A stretch of DNA of 64,000 nucleotides from Hyaloscypha bicolor E (lineage: Eukaryota; Ascomycota; Leotiomycetes; Helotiales; Hyaloscyphaceae). Positions 46,662-57,110 of this stretch are shown in pieces. Under the pieces are notes generated by a model. The model did not search any database. It was not told the origin of the DNA and saw only the letters and a program-made list of their open reading frames with translations. Every line of letters begins with the position of its first letter. Position 1 is the stretch's first letter. A program made the translations under genes and the position numbers. Location of the stretch: assembly GCF_002865645.1 (NCBI RefSeq), contig NW_020194667.1, positions 2,379,762 through 2,443,761 of the forward strand, read 5' to 3'.

Positions 46662-47378
46662 TGTGATGTGATGTCGGTATTTGTGCTTTTTCGGTGTTTG
46701 TTGTTTGGTTGTTATGGACTCGGGACGCGTTTTGGGAGTCGCGATTAGGATGTTTGAAGGTTTGAAAGATCGAGTGTGGGAAAAGACAATTTTTTTGAGG
46801 GGGTGGGTTGGTTTTTGGAAAAGACTGTGATTCACAAATGTGTTGGCATTAGATCGATGTCGGGCCTCAGTAGATTCGGATTCATTCACCTCTCGGAACA
46901 TAATCGGCAAATACTTGCCGATGGGGGGGGGGACGAGATAGCTTATCGGACAGTTATGGTCTTTCACATTAATAGTCTAGCAAGAGTGCTCCTCCTCAAT
47001 ACATAAATTCAAACAAAGCAGTGTTTTTGAAATCCTGTTGCTTGCAAATACTATATTTATAGGGGTAGTGCAGTCGAGTTCACTTGCCCCTTTCCCTACT
47101 CGCTTAGAATAAACAAAGCTTCCATGACCTCCAAGGCTCCTCGAATGGGAACATCTCTACCCCGGCTTTCTCATTCGTTTTAATTCGCCAAATACTTGAA
47201 AGTTTGAGCATCCATTGATTTATTAATCGCTCTACTTTGCTCAAGTCATGTGATATGCAGGCACGCACGGGTGCGGGATCTGCGGACGCTAATTTTAATA
47301 CAACATCTCAGATATTTTATTCAACTCTTCTTTTCCCCCTCCCATCCGTCAACAGGAAGGTGATACAGCAGCTTCGAG
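46662..47378. other. Intergenic, divergent promoters
   Basis: This region lies between the minus-strand MGNTHS gene and the plus-strand DUF3431 gene. No motif-bearing ORF was found. Confidence 0.45.
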
Positions 47379-48455
47379 ATGCGACGCACCACGCGAAGAG
47401 CCTTGATGAACTTTGGCTTGTTCAGTGCATTGCTCTTCCTGATTATATACCTGAACGGCCCAGACTCAAAGACCAAGACTTTTGCCTGGAACGAGATCCG
47501 CTACAAGCCCTCCTCAGCCACGCTGCCCGAGTCTCGAGGAATCTGTCACGGCTTATCGAGCAGCTCAAAGCCAGCACTAGTTGTATCCCGAGTCGCAGCG
47601 GATGGGGATCCAAAATGGCTCGATCCACTGTCCAAACTGTCCCATTTTTGCGTTTACACTGTTGATGCGCCTGTCCAGGATTATAAGTACCTCCAAGTTC
47701 CCGCGAGGCGCGGACATGAAGCGATGGCATATCTGACATTCATCATCGACAACTATGATCATATCCCGTCAGCGGGCGCAGTGTTTGTCCATGGAGCACG
47801 CTTCCAGTGGCACAATGATGAGCCTCAGTATGACAATGTTGCCCTTCTCTCGAGGCTGAATGTCTCGAGAGCGCTGGAGTCGTCTGGGTATCATAATCTT
47901 CGTTGTGATTGGAGTTTGAGCACTTGCCCCTCCTCCGTCCCACCGCAAGGGAGCTTTGAGACTTCTTCTCAGGCACAACTCGTGCCGTGGGATGATCGCG
48001 CGGTCTCAGATGCAGGTCTTCCCAAGGCTCTCGCTGCTCTGTTTGGTGCTGAGGATGCTATAGGAGTGCGCCCAGGTCCCGCGGATGCTGTTCGCTCTCA
48101 GTGCTGTGCGCAGTTCGTCGTGTCGCGGGAGAGCATCATGCGTCATTCCCGCGAGGAGTACGCTGCTTTGCGGCAATGGTTGCTCGAGGACAAACGAGGC
48201 GATCTTGTGCTTGGAAGGATCATGTCATATGTGTGGCATATTTTGTTTATTAAGCAAGGGAAAGTCCGGGCAGGGAACGAAGGGATTGATCTCGAGCTGC
48301 TGAACAAACAAGCTTGTCCGAGTGCTGCGCAGTGCTATTGTCGCTTGTATGGACGCTGCGGTCTTGAGCGCTGTATTGCGAGTTCGTGCTATGGGCAGTA
48401 TCAGCTTCCACAAGATTTGAAACTACCAAAAGACTGGGCTGAGACACACGGGTAA
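47379..48455 (+). CDS. DUF3431 family type II membrane protein
   Basis: This single-exon gene encodes 358 residues. A short basic cytosolic tail (MRRTTRRAL) precedes one signal-anchor helix (residues about 9-27), so the bulk lies in the secretory lumen. The DUF3431 (PF11913) signatures are RRGHEAMAYLTFIIDNYDHI, VFVHGARFQWHNDEPQYDNV and GYHNLRCDWS, with C-terminal cysteines (CYCRLYGRCGLERC). The family is fungal and is widely assumed to be a Golgi-type glycosyltransferase-like group, but its activity is not established. No frameshifts; the length is normal. Confidence 0.9.
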   Translation: MRRTTRRALMNFGLFSALLFLIIYLNGPDSKTKTFAWNEIRYKPSSATLPESRGICHGLSSSSKPALVVSRVAADGDPKWLDPLSKLSHFCVYTVDAPVQDYKYLQVPARRGHEAMAYLTFIIDNYDHIPSAGAVFVHGARFQWHNDEPQYDNVALLSRLNVSRALESSGYHNLRCDWSLSTCPSSVPPQGSFETSSQAQLVPWDDRAVSDAGLPKALAALFGAEDAIGVRPGPADAVRSQCCAQFVVSRESIMRHSREEYAALRQWLLEDKRGDLVLGRIMSYVWHILFIKQGKVRAGNEGIDLELLNKQACPSAAQCYCRLYGRCGLERCIASSCYGQYQLPQDLKLPKDWAETHG

Positions 48456-48779
48456 GCTCCATGTACGTGTGGAGTCGTTGGATTGTCCCGATCCGCTGGT
48501 ACGACCAAGGGCAAATATTTCAAATGTCCTAAGTTCAGAATGTCCGGGCCGGCTGGTACGATCATAGTCGAGGATTTCAAACGCCCTTACTCGGTTGGTA
48601 CAATCAAGGGACTCTGGGAGAGGGATACGCGAAATCTTGAGCCTCATTTTTGGATGTTGATACAAGATCAAGTGAATACGTGAAGAGTGAAGTACAATGT
48701 GGATGTACGTGAATCACAAGGCACATTCATATATTTCTACACTACAATCACATTCCTGAATGTCTCTGCTCTTGCCGCA
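48456..48779. other. Short intergenic region
   Basis: Contains an imperfect repeat with GGTACGATCA(T/A)/TCGAGGATTTCAAACGC and GGTACGACCAAGGGCAAATATTTCAAATG between about 48495 and 48600. No gene was found. Confidence 0.4.
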
Positions 48780-48786
48780 TATAAAA
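48780..48786 (+). promoter_or_regulatory. TATA box of the acidic-tail protein gene
   Basis: TATAAAA 129 bp before ATG 48915. It lies downstream of the ORF's first in-frame ATG (48687), which argues that translation starts at 48915. Confidence 0.55.
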
Positions 48787-48914
48787 GTTCCTCCAGGTGC
48801 AACCTCTCGTTCTTCTTTCAACCTCGATACCATATTTCCAACACAACATCTTCATCGCCCTTTACCACGAATTCAGTTCTTCCATCAAGCTCATTTCATT
48901 CATCAACTTCCACC

Positions 48915-50087
48915 ATGCATTTCAAACACCGCGTCACGCCCGAGAACACCTCAACCTTCGTCCAAAAGCTAGTCGAGAGCAGCCCTATCCCCGCCAGTTC
49001 CAACCAAGCGAAGCTCGTCGGCCAAGGTGCAGGGTTCCTCCACCGTAAGCTATCTGAGAAGGCAAAGCATCACTCCGAGAGCTGGCAAGCGAAGATCGAA
49101 GAAACGGCAAAGAGACATGTGGAGAAGCATGTCCCTTATCCTCATTCTCCAGCTTCGACGACGGAGATGCTTGCTGCTTCCTCTGCGGCTGCGGGTTTTG
49201 CGCATCATGCGAGCACGTTTCCGATCGAAAAGGATGATCAGCATGTGTACAACGCTCCAACATCTCGCAAAGAGTCATCCGAAGATCAATCACAGGCTGC
49301 CTTCTCAGAGAATGACCAACCGAACGCCAACTTGGGTCCTCAAGCAAGTGGTGTCGTCACGGCGAATGAAGCTCAGGATGGCCACAATTCACGGACCGTT
49401 GCCGGAGAACTAGCCGCTGAATCACTGGCCTTTGTCCCCCACGGCGACTCACGCGCCTCCAACTTTGCTCCTCAAACAAACCACGCAAACAATCTTCCTC
49501 CAGTGCAGGCTCCCCAGAATCCAACTGCTTATCGCAAGGATCACCTCCGCCCATTATTCTCCAATCCTGCCACCAGCTTGCCATCTCAGCTTCAAATCCG
49601 CCCTAATACCTCCACACCACCTCCTCAACACCCCCCACCTCCGTATCCAGCACCGAATACATCAACCAACTCCTTCCCTCCCTGCATTGCCGAAGTAACA
49701 GTTAAAACTATGCCTCAAATCAGAGATATCATCCGCCAGCTAGACGCAGAGGGTTTCTTCAACCCGAATAATATCGCGTTCTTGCTGTCGCAGTTGGAGA
49801 TGATGTTGAAGAAGCAGGGCATGATTTCCATGGCGGGTGGGAGGGTGGGAGTGACTGTTCCTGCTTGTATGCCTGATGATCTGGCTTTTGGCGGCGGGAA
49901 GGTGGAGGGTGAAAGTAACAAGGAGGCTGACGATGAGGATGCGGGTTATGGCGAAGGTGAGGATGCGGAGGGTAGTGAAGCCGAGGGTGAGCGTGAAGAA
50001 GGCGAATATGGTGATGACTATAATGAGGCTTGCCCTGAGGGCGAAGCTGCTTATGGTGCTGGAAATGTTCAGGGTGCGATGACGTGA
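48915..50087 (+). CDS. Low-complexity protein with acidic C-terminus
   Basis: The product is 390 residues from one exon. The start at 48915 (CCACCATGC context) is downstream of a TATA box. I do not recognise a domain. Residues 1-70 are basic and helical (FKHRVTPENTSTFVQKLVES, LSEKAKHHSESWQAKI). The middle is polar with a proline run (PPPQHPPPPYPAPN). Residues about 280-320 (TVKTMPQIRDIIRQLDAEGF and NNIAFLLSQLEMMLKKQGM) are an amphipathic helical unit and the likeliest folded part. The last 60 residues are almost all E, D, G and A. The function is unknown. Such tails occur in nuclear and chaperone-like proteins, but that is only a suggestion. Confidence 0.6.
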   Translation: MHFKHRVTPENTSTFVQKLVESSPIPASSNQAKLVGQGAGFLHRKLSEKAKHHSESWQAKIEETAKRHVEKHVPYPHSPASTTEMLAASSAAAGFAHHASTFPIEKDDQHVYNAPTSRKESSEDQSQAAFSENDQPNANLGPQASGVVTANEAQDGHNSRTVAGELAAESLAFVPHGDSRASNFAPQTNHANNLPPVQAPQNPTAYRKDHLRPLFSNPATSLPSQLQIRPNTSTPPPQHPPPPYPAPNTSTNSFPPCIAEVTVKTMPQIRDIIRQLDAEGFFNPNNIAFLLSQLEMMLKKQGMISMAGGRVGVTVPACMPDDLAFGGGKVEGESNKEADDEDAGYGEGEDAEGSEAEGEREEGEYGDDYNEACPEGEAAYGAGNVQGAMT

Positions 50088-51127
50088 GGCAAGAAGATGT
50101 GAGTGTGAAAACTGGGTTTCGGAAGATGTTTCGAGCCATTGAGTTGATAGTGATGGAGAAATCCAGAGTGTATGTAGACTCTGTATCGTAGCGAGGAGAG
50201 AGGATTAGATGGGTAGGAAAATGCATCGTTGAGTTACTCGTACGCTCTAGTTTCGATCTTCCATATTCACTTTTGCTAGGTAAGCCGTTCTAGCTTCAAA
50301 GCACCGGAGTGGTTCACGGAGTCACGCCCCCGTTACTCCAAGGGATGCTGGGATACCGAACATTGGCTATACCGAATAGGCGAGCTCTGTACACGAGATG
50401 GAGTGTTAGAATGTGCCGGGGCCAGGTATGAATGGAACAACGAATGGGAAAAGGAGGTTGTTGTGAGAATCCAAAATCTCCACAAATCAAGAGAGATCGA
50501 TGCCCACCCATGTTCATTCCGTAAAATGTTCTAACGATTAGGAACAACGAACATAGTGCGTTTTTACAAAGCCCACTCCTTGACTCCGTTCTCAAGTTTC
50601 GAGACGCCGCTAGTACGCGGGATTCAACCCCAAATCCCCGGTACCCCGAGGAAGTGGAGCAAGTTTGCGAGTCCAACATTCTTATTGGCTCCTCCACGTC
50701 TCGATACCAGAATCGCCGAAGGAAGCGTATCCGTATACTGCGCCGCACGCAACCTTCCCAAACGAGGATCTCAACCGTTGATCTATATCCCCGCTCAGGC
50801 TCTAGCAGAGACGATTAGATGAAAAGATCGAAATCATAGGTATCTGACTGAGCGCTTAATGTGATAGCCGTCTCGGAGTTAACCAAAGAGGTTCCTGCGA
50901 TGTTGTTTTGTGTTTTCGACGCGAGCTTTTTGGGATGAAAGTTAGGAATGGACGAATGAAGCTCAGGGGATGATCGAACTAGGTACGAACGGGTAAATGG
51001 TTGAAGGATCGGTTTGAGAAAACTCAGCTTATTAGTCCCATAATATCTGGTGAAAGATTTGGCTGCTGCAAGAAAAAGAGTTCGTCACGGATCAACAAGC
51101 TAGTTTGCTGCAAGTCTTCACAGTGGC
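50088..51127. other. Intergenic, no supported gene
   Basis: ORFs on both strands at 50314-50822 overlap and lack motifs. Nothing else was seen. Confidence 0.45.
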
Positions 51128-51134
51128 TATAAAG
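51128..51134 (+). promoter_or_regulatory. TATA box of the small secreted peptide gene
   Basis: TATAAAG 116 bp upstream of ATG 51250, followed by a C/A-rich, G-poor leader typical of highly expressed fungal genes. Confidence 0.55.
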
Positions 51135-51249
51135 TCTTCCGCTGACCCAAGAGTTTAGACATCAAGAACAACATTCACAGCACATCGAAACTTCATCCCA
51201 GTCTATTTCAACCCTCAAATCAATTTATCAGTCAATATCATCAGACAAC

Positions 51250-51426
51250 ATGCAATTCAACAGCCTCCTCATTTGCGTCCTTGCTCTCGTGGTATCTGTC
51301 GCTGCGTTCCCGAGCACCTCTCCTCTCGATAAACGCCAGCAAAACTGCGGTTCGTGCCTTGAAGATCTTACGGATGGTGAAGATGCTTGTGGGTGGGGAG
51401 AGTGTCAGGGATGTGCGCTTTGTTAG
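51250..51426 (+). CDS. 58-residue secreted cysteine-rich peptide
   Basis: This gene is short. The signal peptide (MQFNSLLICVLALVVSVAA) is followed by a short propeptide ending LDKR, a KEX2 site. The mature part is about 29 residues with six cysteines in the pattern C-x2-C-x10-C-x4-C-x2-C-x2-C (C33, C36, C47, C52, C55, C58); it is acidic and ends in CALC. The ATG context is ACAACATGC and a TATA box lies 116 bp upstream. A probable 3'-UTR intron (GTGAGC...CAG) follows the stop. No known family: it could be an effector, a defensin-like or a metal-binding peptide. It lies about 170 bp before a large AT-rich RIP island. Confidence 0.7.
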   Translation: MQFNSLLICVLALVVSVAAFPSTSPLDKRQQNCGSCLEDLTDGEDACGWGECQGCALC

Positions 51427-51589
51427 CTGTTGGTGAGCGTCCTGTGTCCAAGTTTTAAATTTGTGTTAATACCGAACTTCAGTCTACGGGGAATTGGTTG
51501 CAGACTGCCACCATCGTATTGAAAGGGGAAAAGCGAGCCCTGTATCGACTGGAAGGCAGCTGTTGGTTGCCTAGAGGGCATTGGGATTG

Positions 51590-52817
51590 AAAAATTGTTT
51601 CAGAATAGATACTCACATCAAAATACGAAAGCTAGTATTCTATGAATAATATTATTAATTTAGAGACTTAATTGAATGTGATATAGTAACTAAAGGGGTG
51701 AGAGATAACCTGGGCATTAAATGATTTTAGTGAGAAGAGAAGAAGCAAGCTATTTATAGCTTGCTTTATTTAAATCGTGGTTTTAGTATTCCTTATATAC
51801 TTATATAATACTATAATTAATTTAAAGTTATTAAAAGTCTATTTAATAAAACTCTTAATAATTAATGAAAGCAAGTATTTCTATTTTGTAATTAAATAAT
51901 ATAAATAATATAAATAATATAAATAATTATATTTCTTTTATTATTTATTATTTATTTAATTAATAATAAGGCTTTAAATCAAATTAAATCAAATCAATTA
52001 TTAATAATATTATATAAATTTAAGATTATAATTTATTACAGGATATATTAATATATATTTTCTTTTTTAAAATTAGCTTAGAAATTACAAAATTCTAAGT
52101 TAATTAAAATTTATATTGGGAAATTCTAAGCTATTAAATATTATATATATTTCTAAGAATTGAATTAATATTATAATAAGCTTATTATAAAATATAATAC
52201 TTTATATAATATTAAAAAAGAAAATAGCTTTAGATTTTAAAGCTTAAATATTATTATTATATATAACTTTATTATTATTAGTATTATTTAATTAAAATAT
52301 ATTAGTTTTATAAAACTAATAATTTTATATTTTATTTTATAATAATTTTAATTACATAATATTTATAATAATTTGAATTATATAATATTTATAATTATTA
52401 TAATAATAAAGCTAAAGTAATAAAATAAAGTATAAAGATTTCTATTTCTTGTTTTATAAAATATAAAATTAAAAAAGAAGAAAAAAAGTATTAACTAAAA
52501 TAATTAAAATATTTATTATAATTATATTAAATTAAGTATAAATATATATAAGTAAATAAGCTTAAAAAATATAATAATAAAATTAGAAGCCTTATTAGCT
52601 ATTTTATTATATAAGTTATTAATATATATAAAGATTATAAAATAAGGAATTATATTAAATAATAAAAGAGTTAATTAAATTAGCTAGAAAAGAGCTTAAG
52701 TAAAGTATAAAGCTTTAAAATATAAGTATATAGATTTTAACTAAGTAAAGTAATTATACTAGCCCTAAATTAATAATTCTTATTATAATATATTATTTAA
52801 AAAAGCACGAATATTAT
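51590..52817. other. AT-rich RIP island, left part
   Basis: Extreme A+T with short simple repeats (TAAATAATA repeated at 51890-51930). No coding potential. It is probably the remains of transposons mutated by RIP, and it abuts an LTR-bounded element. Confidence 0.8.
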
Positions 52818-53051
52818 TGTCGGTTCACCAGGAACGCATAGCACCGTCACATAATCGTGGAATGCTATTTGCGTAAGTTAGTAAAGTGGTTATTATTCAG
52901 AAGTAAGGATCGCAGTATCGTGGTGTTGATATGCGATCCCTAAATCTGCTAAGCCTAATGGGGACTAGCCTACCGGTCGAGTCACGCCTGCGATGCGAGC
53001 TCACATGACTAGTCACATGACCAGGAAATTCGCAGTGTAGCTGTTCCGACA
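52818..53051. repeat. Left LTR (unmutated)
   Basis: 234 bp, TGTCGG...CCGACA. It keeps many CA/TG and CG sites that are TA in the right copy. Confidence 0.75.
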
Positions 53052-53157
53052 CTGGAACCTCTCTGAAAACGCCAAAAACAGTGCTTCCCTCCCATTGCAT
53101 ACTAATTTCCTAATTCGGCCTAGTCTCAAACCTCCCAAACGCTCAGTATCCCTCCCG

Positions 53158-53310
53158 TCCAATATTCCCATTTCTCTCTATCTAATATGCCCTATTCCCA
53201 CCCAATATTTCCATCTAATATTCCCATTTCCCACTAGTATGTCCATTTCTCACTAGTATGTCCATTCCCAGTGTGCCTATTCCTTCCATTCCCAGTATGC
53301 CCATTCGCGT
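53158..53310. repeat. Minisatellite in the element interior
   Basis: Variants of TTCCCA(T/C)TTC, ACTAGTATGTCCAT and CCCAGTATGCCCATT follow each other repeatedly, all pyrimidine-biased on the plus strand. Confidence 0.6.
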
Positions 53311-53388
53311 TTAACCCACTCCTGTACGTTGTGAAGCTTGGAATTCGAATCCAGCAGAGGTATAGGTGGGTATGACGCTTCTATTGGT

Positions 53389-54440
53389 TCATTGAAAGGC
53401 ATGGAATTGTCCGAAACCGGTAGCAGGAATTGCAGAAGGTAAAGAGAGGGTATAAGCTAGACAGCCATTGGTGAGAGGTATTGATTGAGATGAAATGAGG
53501 GTGGTAGTCGAAAGAGATTTCGGAATAGAGCCTGTAGAGGTTCCTATTAATGGTTCGATGACGGTTGCAAAGAGAATAGCAGGTTCGTTGCATCCATCAG
53601 TTTCCACTGGTTCGTTAGTATCCATTAGAATAGCTAATTCGTTGGTATCCAGTTCGTAAATATCTACTAGAAGAGCCTCAAAGGTAAAGGATTCGGTTTT
53701 TGGAGGTTCGTTGGTATCGGTATCCACTGGCAAAACTTTAATTAGAAGAGCTTCCGTAATTGGAAGAGCTCCCAAAGTGTCCTTTTCGACTAAAGTAATA
53801 TAGGAATCTGAATACTAATTCTCTGCTTTGTCCGTATCTGCCAGAAGAGCCTTAAAAGCATTACCTGATTCGTCCTTACTGCCCTTATTATCCTGTTCTC
53901 CCTTAGCTTTAGCTATATACTATAGATAGGCTCTATTAAAGCGCTCCATTTCGGCCATATATCGAAAATAAGCACTAGTAGGTGGTTGGCCAGGTAGTTA
54001 AAGACGTCGATTCCCTTTTAAGGATATAAAGACCGAGGTAATAGGGCCCTTCTAAAGGTCCGCTCTAGCCCCGTTATTATTAGCCGTATTCCAGATATGC
54101 TATTCTTCCTCCTAAACGAGGTTAATTAAGGATTAGGTAATTGAAAGGTTCTTGTAGTCTTGGTATACGTAAACGCTACCGTATCAAAGGACTGCCCGTA
54201 AGTATAATAGTTCTATCTGATCCAAACGATTAAAGGTTATTCGACTAAAGTTCTTGAAGTCGTATTTGAACAAGTCCCAGAGATTATTATTAACTATTTT
54301 ATAAACGGTAGCTTGGAATAGCTTGGTATTCAGGTATTCGGATAACTGCTCTTTGGTGGAGGTAGCTATATTGATTCTGTATCTCTACTTGATTCGTGCT
54401 TTTCACTGCTTTGCTTATAAGATAGAATTATCCATAGTAT
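53389..54440 (-). pseudogene. RIP-eroded ORF inside the LTR element
   Basis: On the minus strand one frame runs from ATG near 54437 through about 350 codons to a stop at 53389. Its upstream part is interrupted by a dozen or so stops, all TAA, TAG or TGA. The readable blocks are protein-like (KEQLSEYLNTKLFQATVYK, NNLWDLFKYDFKNFSRITFN, RLDQIELLYLRAVL, AYFRYMAEMERFNRAYL). The last 128 codons are open and contain repeated TNEP motifs. Stops at what look like former Gln and Trp codons are the signature of C-to-T/G-to-A decay. I do not recognise a domain; a gag-like or structural role is only a guess. Confidence 0.6.
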
Positions 54441-54463
54441 CCCAAACCTTTCAGGTTCTTTCT

Positions 54464-54482
54464 AGTGTGTGTGTGTGTGTGT
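54464..54482. repeat. (GT)n microsatellite
   Basis: About nine GT units just upstream of the decayed minus-strand ORF. Confidence 0.85.
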
Positions 54483-54889
54483 ATGGTTCGAAGTAAGGGG
54501 GGCTCGAAGGTGAGGTAATTCGTGGAACTCATAGAATTCGAGGTAAGGAGGGGTATTTGAGATAAGGAGAGGTAGGGAGAGGTATTTGACAGGCTCCTAA
54601 GGTGAAGGATCGTCGTTTCTGGACAGAGGGGGTTCCGGTGGTTTGCGTGGGTTTGTAAATATTTTGTCTGTAACGAGAAATTTAGAAGTGAAATATCGCG
54701 ATTCCGGAGGGTTTGAAGGTTCTAAAGGTTCTGAGGGTTCTGAAGCTCGAGGGGTTTAACTTGAAGGTAAAGCTGAAGCTGAAGTGCTTTAAGGGTGTTC
54801 CAGAGGGTGGTATTCCAGAAGGTGGAGTTCCAGAGAGTGGGGTGGTATTCGAGAGGTTCCCAAGGCTAAGGGATCGTCGATTCGGTCAA

Positions 54890-55350
54890 GGGTTACTCTA
54901 GTGGTTTGCAGAGGGTATTCGGCCTTGCGAAAGAGCGATTGAATAAGGGTTGCTCTGGTGGTTTGCGAGGTTCAGGCGTTCGTAATCTTGTAAAGGAGCG
55001 ATTTTAATGGTTGCTTTGGTAGTTCGTAGAGGGTATTTGGCCTTGCGAAAGAGTGATTAACGTAAGATGGTTAAATGGCTGACCGTTTATGGTGTTTTGG
55101 CAAGAAGCAGTGTCTTTCATTCCTATAGAACCGAATTATAGGTAAAGGCGACTATTATTCCCCCCTTTAATATAGTATAATCGGACCTTAGTAAGATCAA
55201 GTATGTATTTCCTCCTTATAGAACCGAATTATAGGCAAAGGATTAATAGTTGTCCCTTCTTTAACTTGAATAATGGCTTTGCCCTCAAGGAACCGAATCT
55301 TGAGCAAGTATAGTTTAATTCTTTCTAATCTATAAGTACTAACTAATTAG
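54890..55350. repeat. Two short tandem repeat families near the right LTR
   Basis: GGTT(G/A)CT(C/T)TGGTGGTTTGC..GGC(C)TTGCGAAAGAG(C/T)GATT occurs three times (about 54890, 54947, 55012). (T/C)ATAGAACCGAATTATAGG(T/C)AAAG occurs twice, plus a diverged third copy (about 55125, 55220, 55288). Confidence 0.6.
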
Positions 55351-55584
55351 TATCGGTTTACCAGAAATATATAGTACTATTATATAATTATAGAATACTA
55401 TTTATATAAGTTAGTAAAGTGGTTATTATTTAGAAGTAAGAATTATAGTATTATAATATTAATATACGATTCCTAAATCTACTAAGCCTAATAGGGACTA
55501 GCCTACCGGTCGAGTCACGCCTATAATGCGAGCTTATATAACTAGTTATATAACTAGGAAATTTGTAATATAGCTATTTCAATA
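55351..55584. repeat. Right LTR (RIP-mutated)
   Basis: 234 bp, collinear with the left LTR without indels. It begins TATCGG and ends AATA. The differences are all C-to-T or G-to-A, many at CA/TG sites. Confidence 0.75.
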
Positions 55585-56797
55585 ATTATATTTTACTAAT
55601 TTTATCTAATTAGAGAGCTTTAAAATAATAAAAATCATTTAATATATAGATTTTAAAAAGCTATATTAATTTCTAATTTAAATAAACCTAATATATATTA
55701 TTATCCTAAATTATTAAATTTTAGAAAATATTTATATTAAGTTTATTTTTCTATTAATACTAGAGTTTCTAATTAAATTATTTTTCTTTAATACTCTTTT
55801 AAAGTTCTTTTTTTTAAATTTCTAATTATTATAAATATAGCTTATACTAAATCTATTTCTTTTTATATTATTATTAAATGAATTTCAATTTATAAATTTA
55901 TAATATTCTTAATCTAAAATATATATCTGCTTTACTTTTATTTAATTTTCTTTTAAATTATCTAATACTTCTAGTATTTTATTATTAAAGCCTAAAAAGA
56001 ATTTAGCTAAATATTATACTTTTTATTTTATTATACTAGTTTAACAGAAATCCTTTATATAAGTTATTATAAGTTTTTTATATTATTTCAAAGCTTGTTT
56101 TTAATTTAATATAGTTTCTTTTACTTTAAAAAGTAAAAGTAATAATTCTTACTATAATATTATTTATAAAAGTACTTATTATTAGAAATATAATTCTAGT
56201 TATTTTTATATTATTATTTCGAACTCTTATATATTTATTATATAGCTTTTTCTTAATTCTTTTTATAAATTCTAATTTTTAAAGTATTTATTTGCTTTTA
56301 AATACTTTATTTATATTATATTCAAAATTATCGAATCTAATAAAAAGAATAATAATAAAAGCTCGTTTAATAAAGCTTAAAAGGCTATTAAAAAGAATAC
56401 AAAGTAATCTAATTAAGTAAAGAATATTTTATATAAGCTTATTAATATTATTATAAAACGCTTTTAAATCTTTTATTATTTTACCTTTAAGTTCTATTAT
56501 TTTAATAAATTTTACAAATAAATTTTATAAATAAAATCCTCTTTTTTTATTATTTAATTATTTTAATTTTTGCTTTAATATTTTTAAAGATTTAATAAAG
56601 CTTTAAAGTTTTTAAATTTAAATTAAAATAGATTTTTTATAAATTTATTTATAAATATATAATTTAAAAAATGCCTTTATTATATTTTTAATATAATAAA
56701 GCTTTATAATAATTAATTAAATAATTTATTTATTATAAAATATAATTTAAAGCTTTAAATAGCTTCTAGAAAGCTATAGTTTCTTTTATTATATAAT

Positions 56798-56830
56798 ATA
56801 TAATATATAATATATAATATATAATATATA
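56798..56830. repeat. (ATATA)n-type tandem repeat
   Basis: TATAATA units repeated five or more times, within the RIP island at the start of LTR copy 3. Confidence 0.8.
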
Positions 56831-57110
56831 AATTAATAAAATAATTAATATTCGGAAATAAGAATTATAATATTATAATATTAATATATAATTTCTAAAT
56901 CTATTAAGTCTAATAGAAACTAGCTACTAGTTAAATTATTTATAAAATACGAGATTATATAATTATATTTCGTGTTTCGAATTCTATAACTATATATATA
57001 ACTCTCGAAAAAATAACTATACTAATATTAAAACCTTTCTAAAAATACAAAAAATAGTATTTCTTTTCTAATTATATACTAATTTTCTAATCTGGCCTAA
57101 TATTAAATTT
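56826..57110. repeat. Third, heavily decayed LTR copy with adjoining interior
   Basis: It aligns with the left LTR from about its base 57 onward (AAGAATTATAATATTATAATATT for AAGGATCGCAGTATCGTGGTGTT) and continues into the element's interior (CTAATTTTCTAATCTGGCCTAATATT for CTAATTTCCTAATTCGGCCTAGTCT). The element therefore exists at least twice in this window. Confidence 0.6.

Larger units (their letters stand above)
52818..55584. mobile_element. LTR-bounded retroelement, non-autonomous, 2767 bp
   Basis: Two 234-bp direct repeats lie at 52818-53051 and 55351-55584. The left one begins TGTCGG and ends CCGACA, the short inverted termini expected of LTRs. The element is flanked by a 5-bp direct repeat ATTAT (52813-52817 and 55585-55589). 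The LTRs differ only by transitions (C-to-T or G-to-A), with no length change. The 2.3-kb interior has ordinary composition in its left part and carries one decayed minus-strand ORF but no reverse transcriptase or integrase, so it needed another element for movement. A third, heavily mutated copy of the LTR plus some interior lies near 56826-57110. Confidence 0.75.

Noticed and set aside
48687..48914. Upstream extension of the acidic-tail protein
   Set aside because: Its ATG lies upstream of the TATA box; ATG 48915 has a better context.
50314..50822. Overlapping ORFs on both strands
   Set aside because: No motifs; mutually exclusive and unsupported.
53340..53365. TTCGAATCC-like T-loop word suggesting a tRNA
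   Set aside because: No matching acceptor stem, anticodon arm or D-arm can be folded around it.
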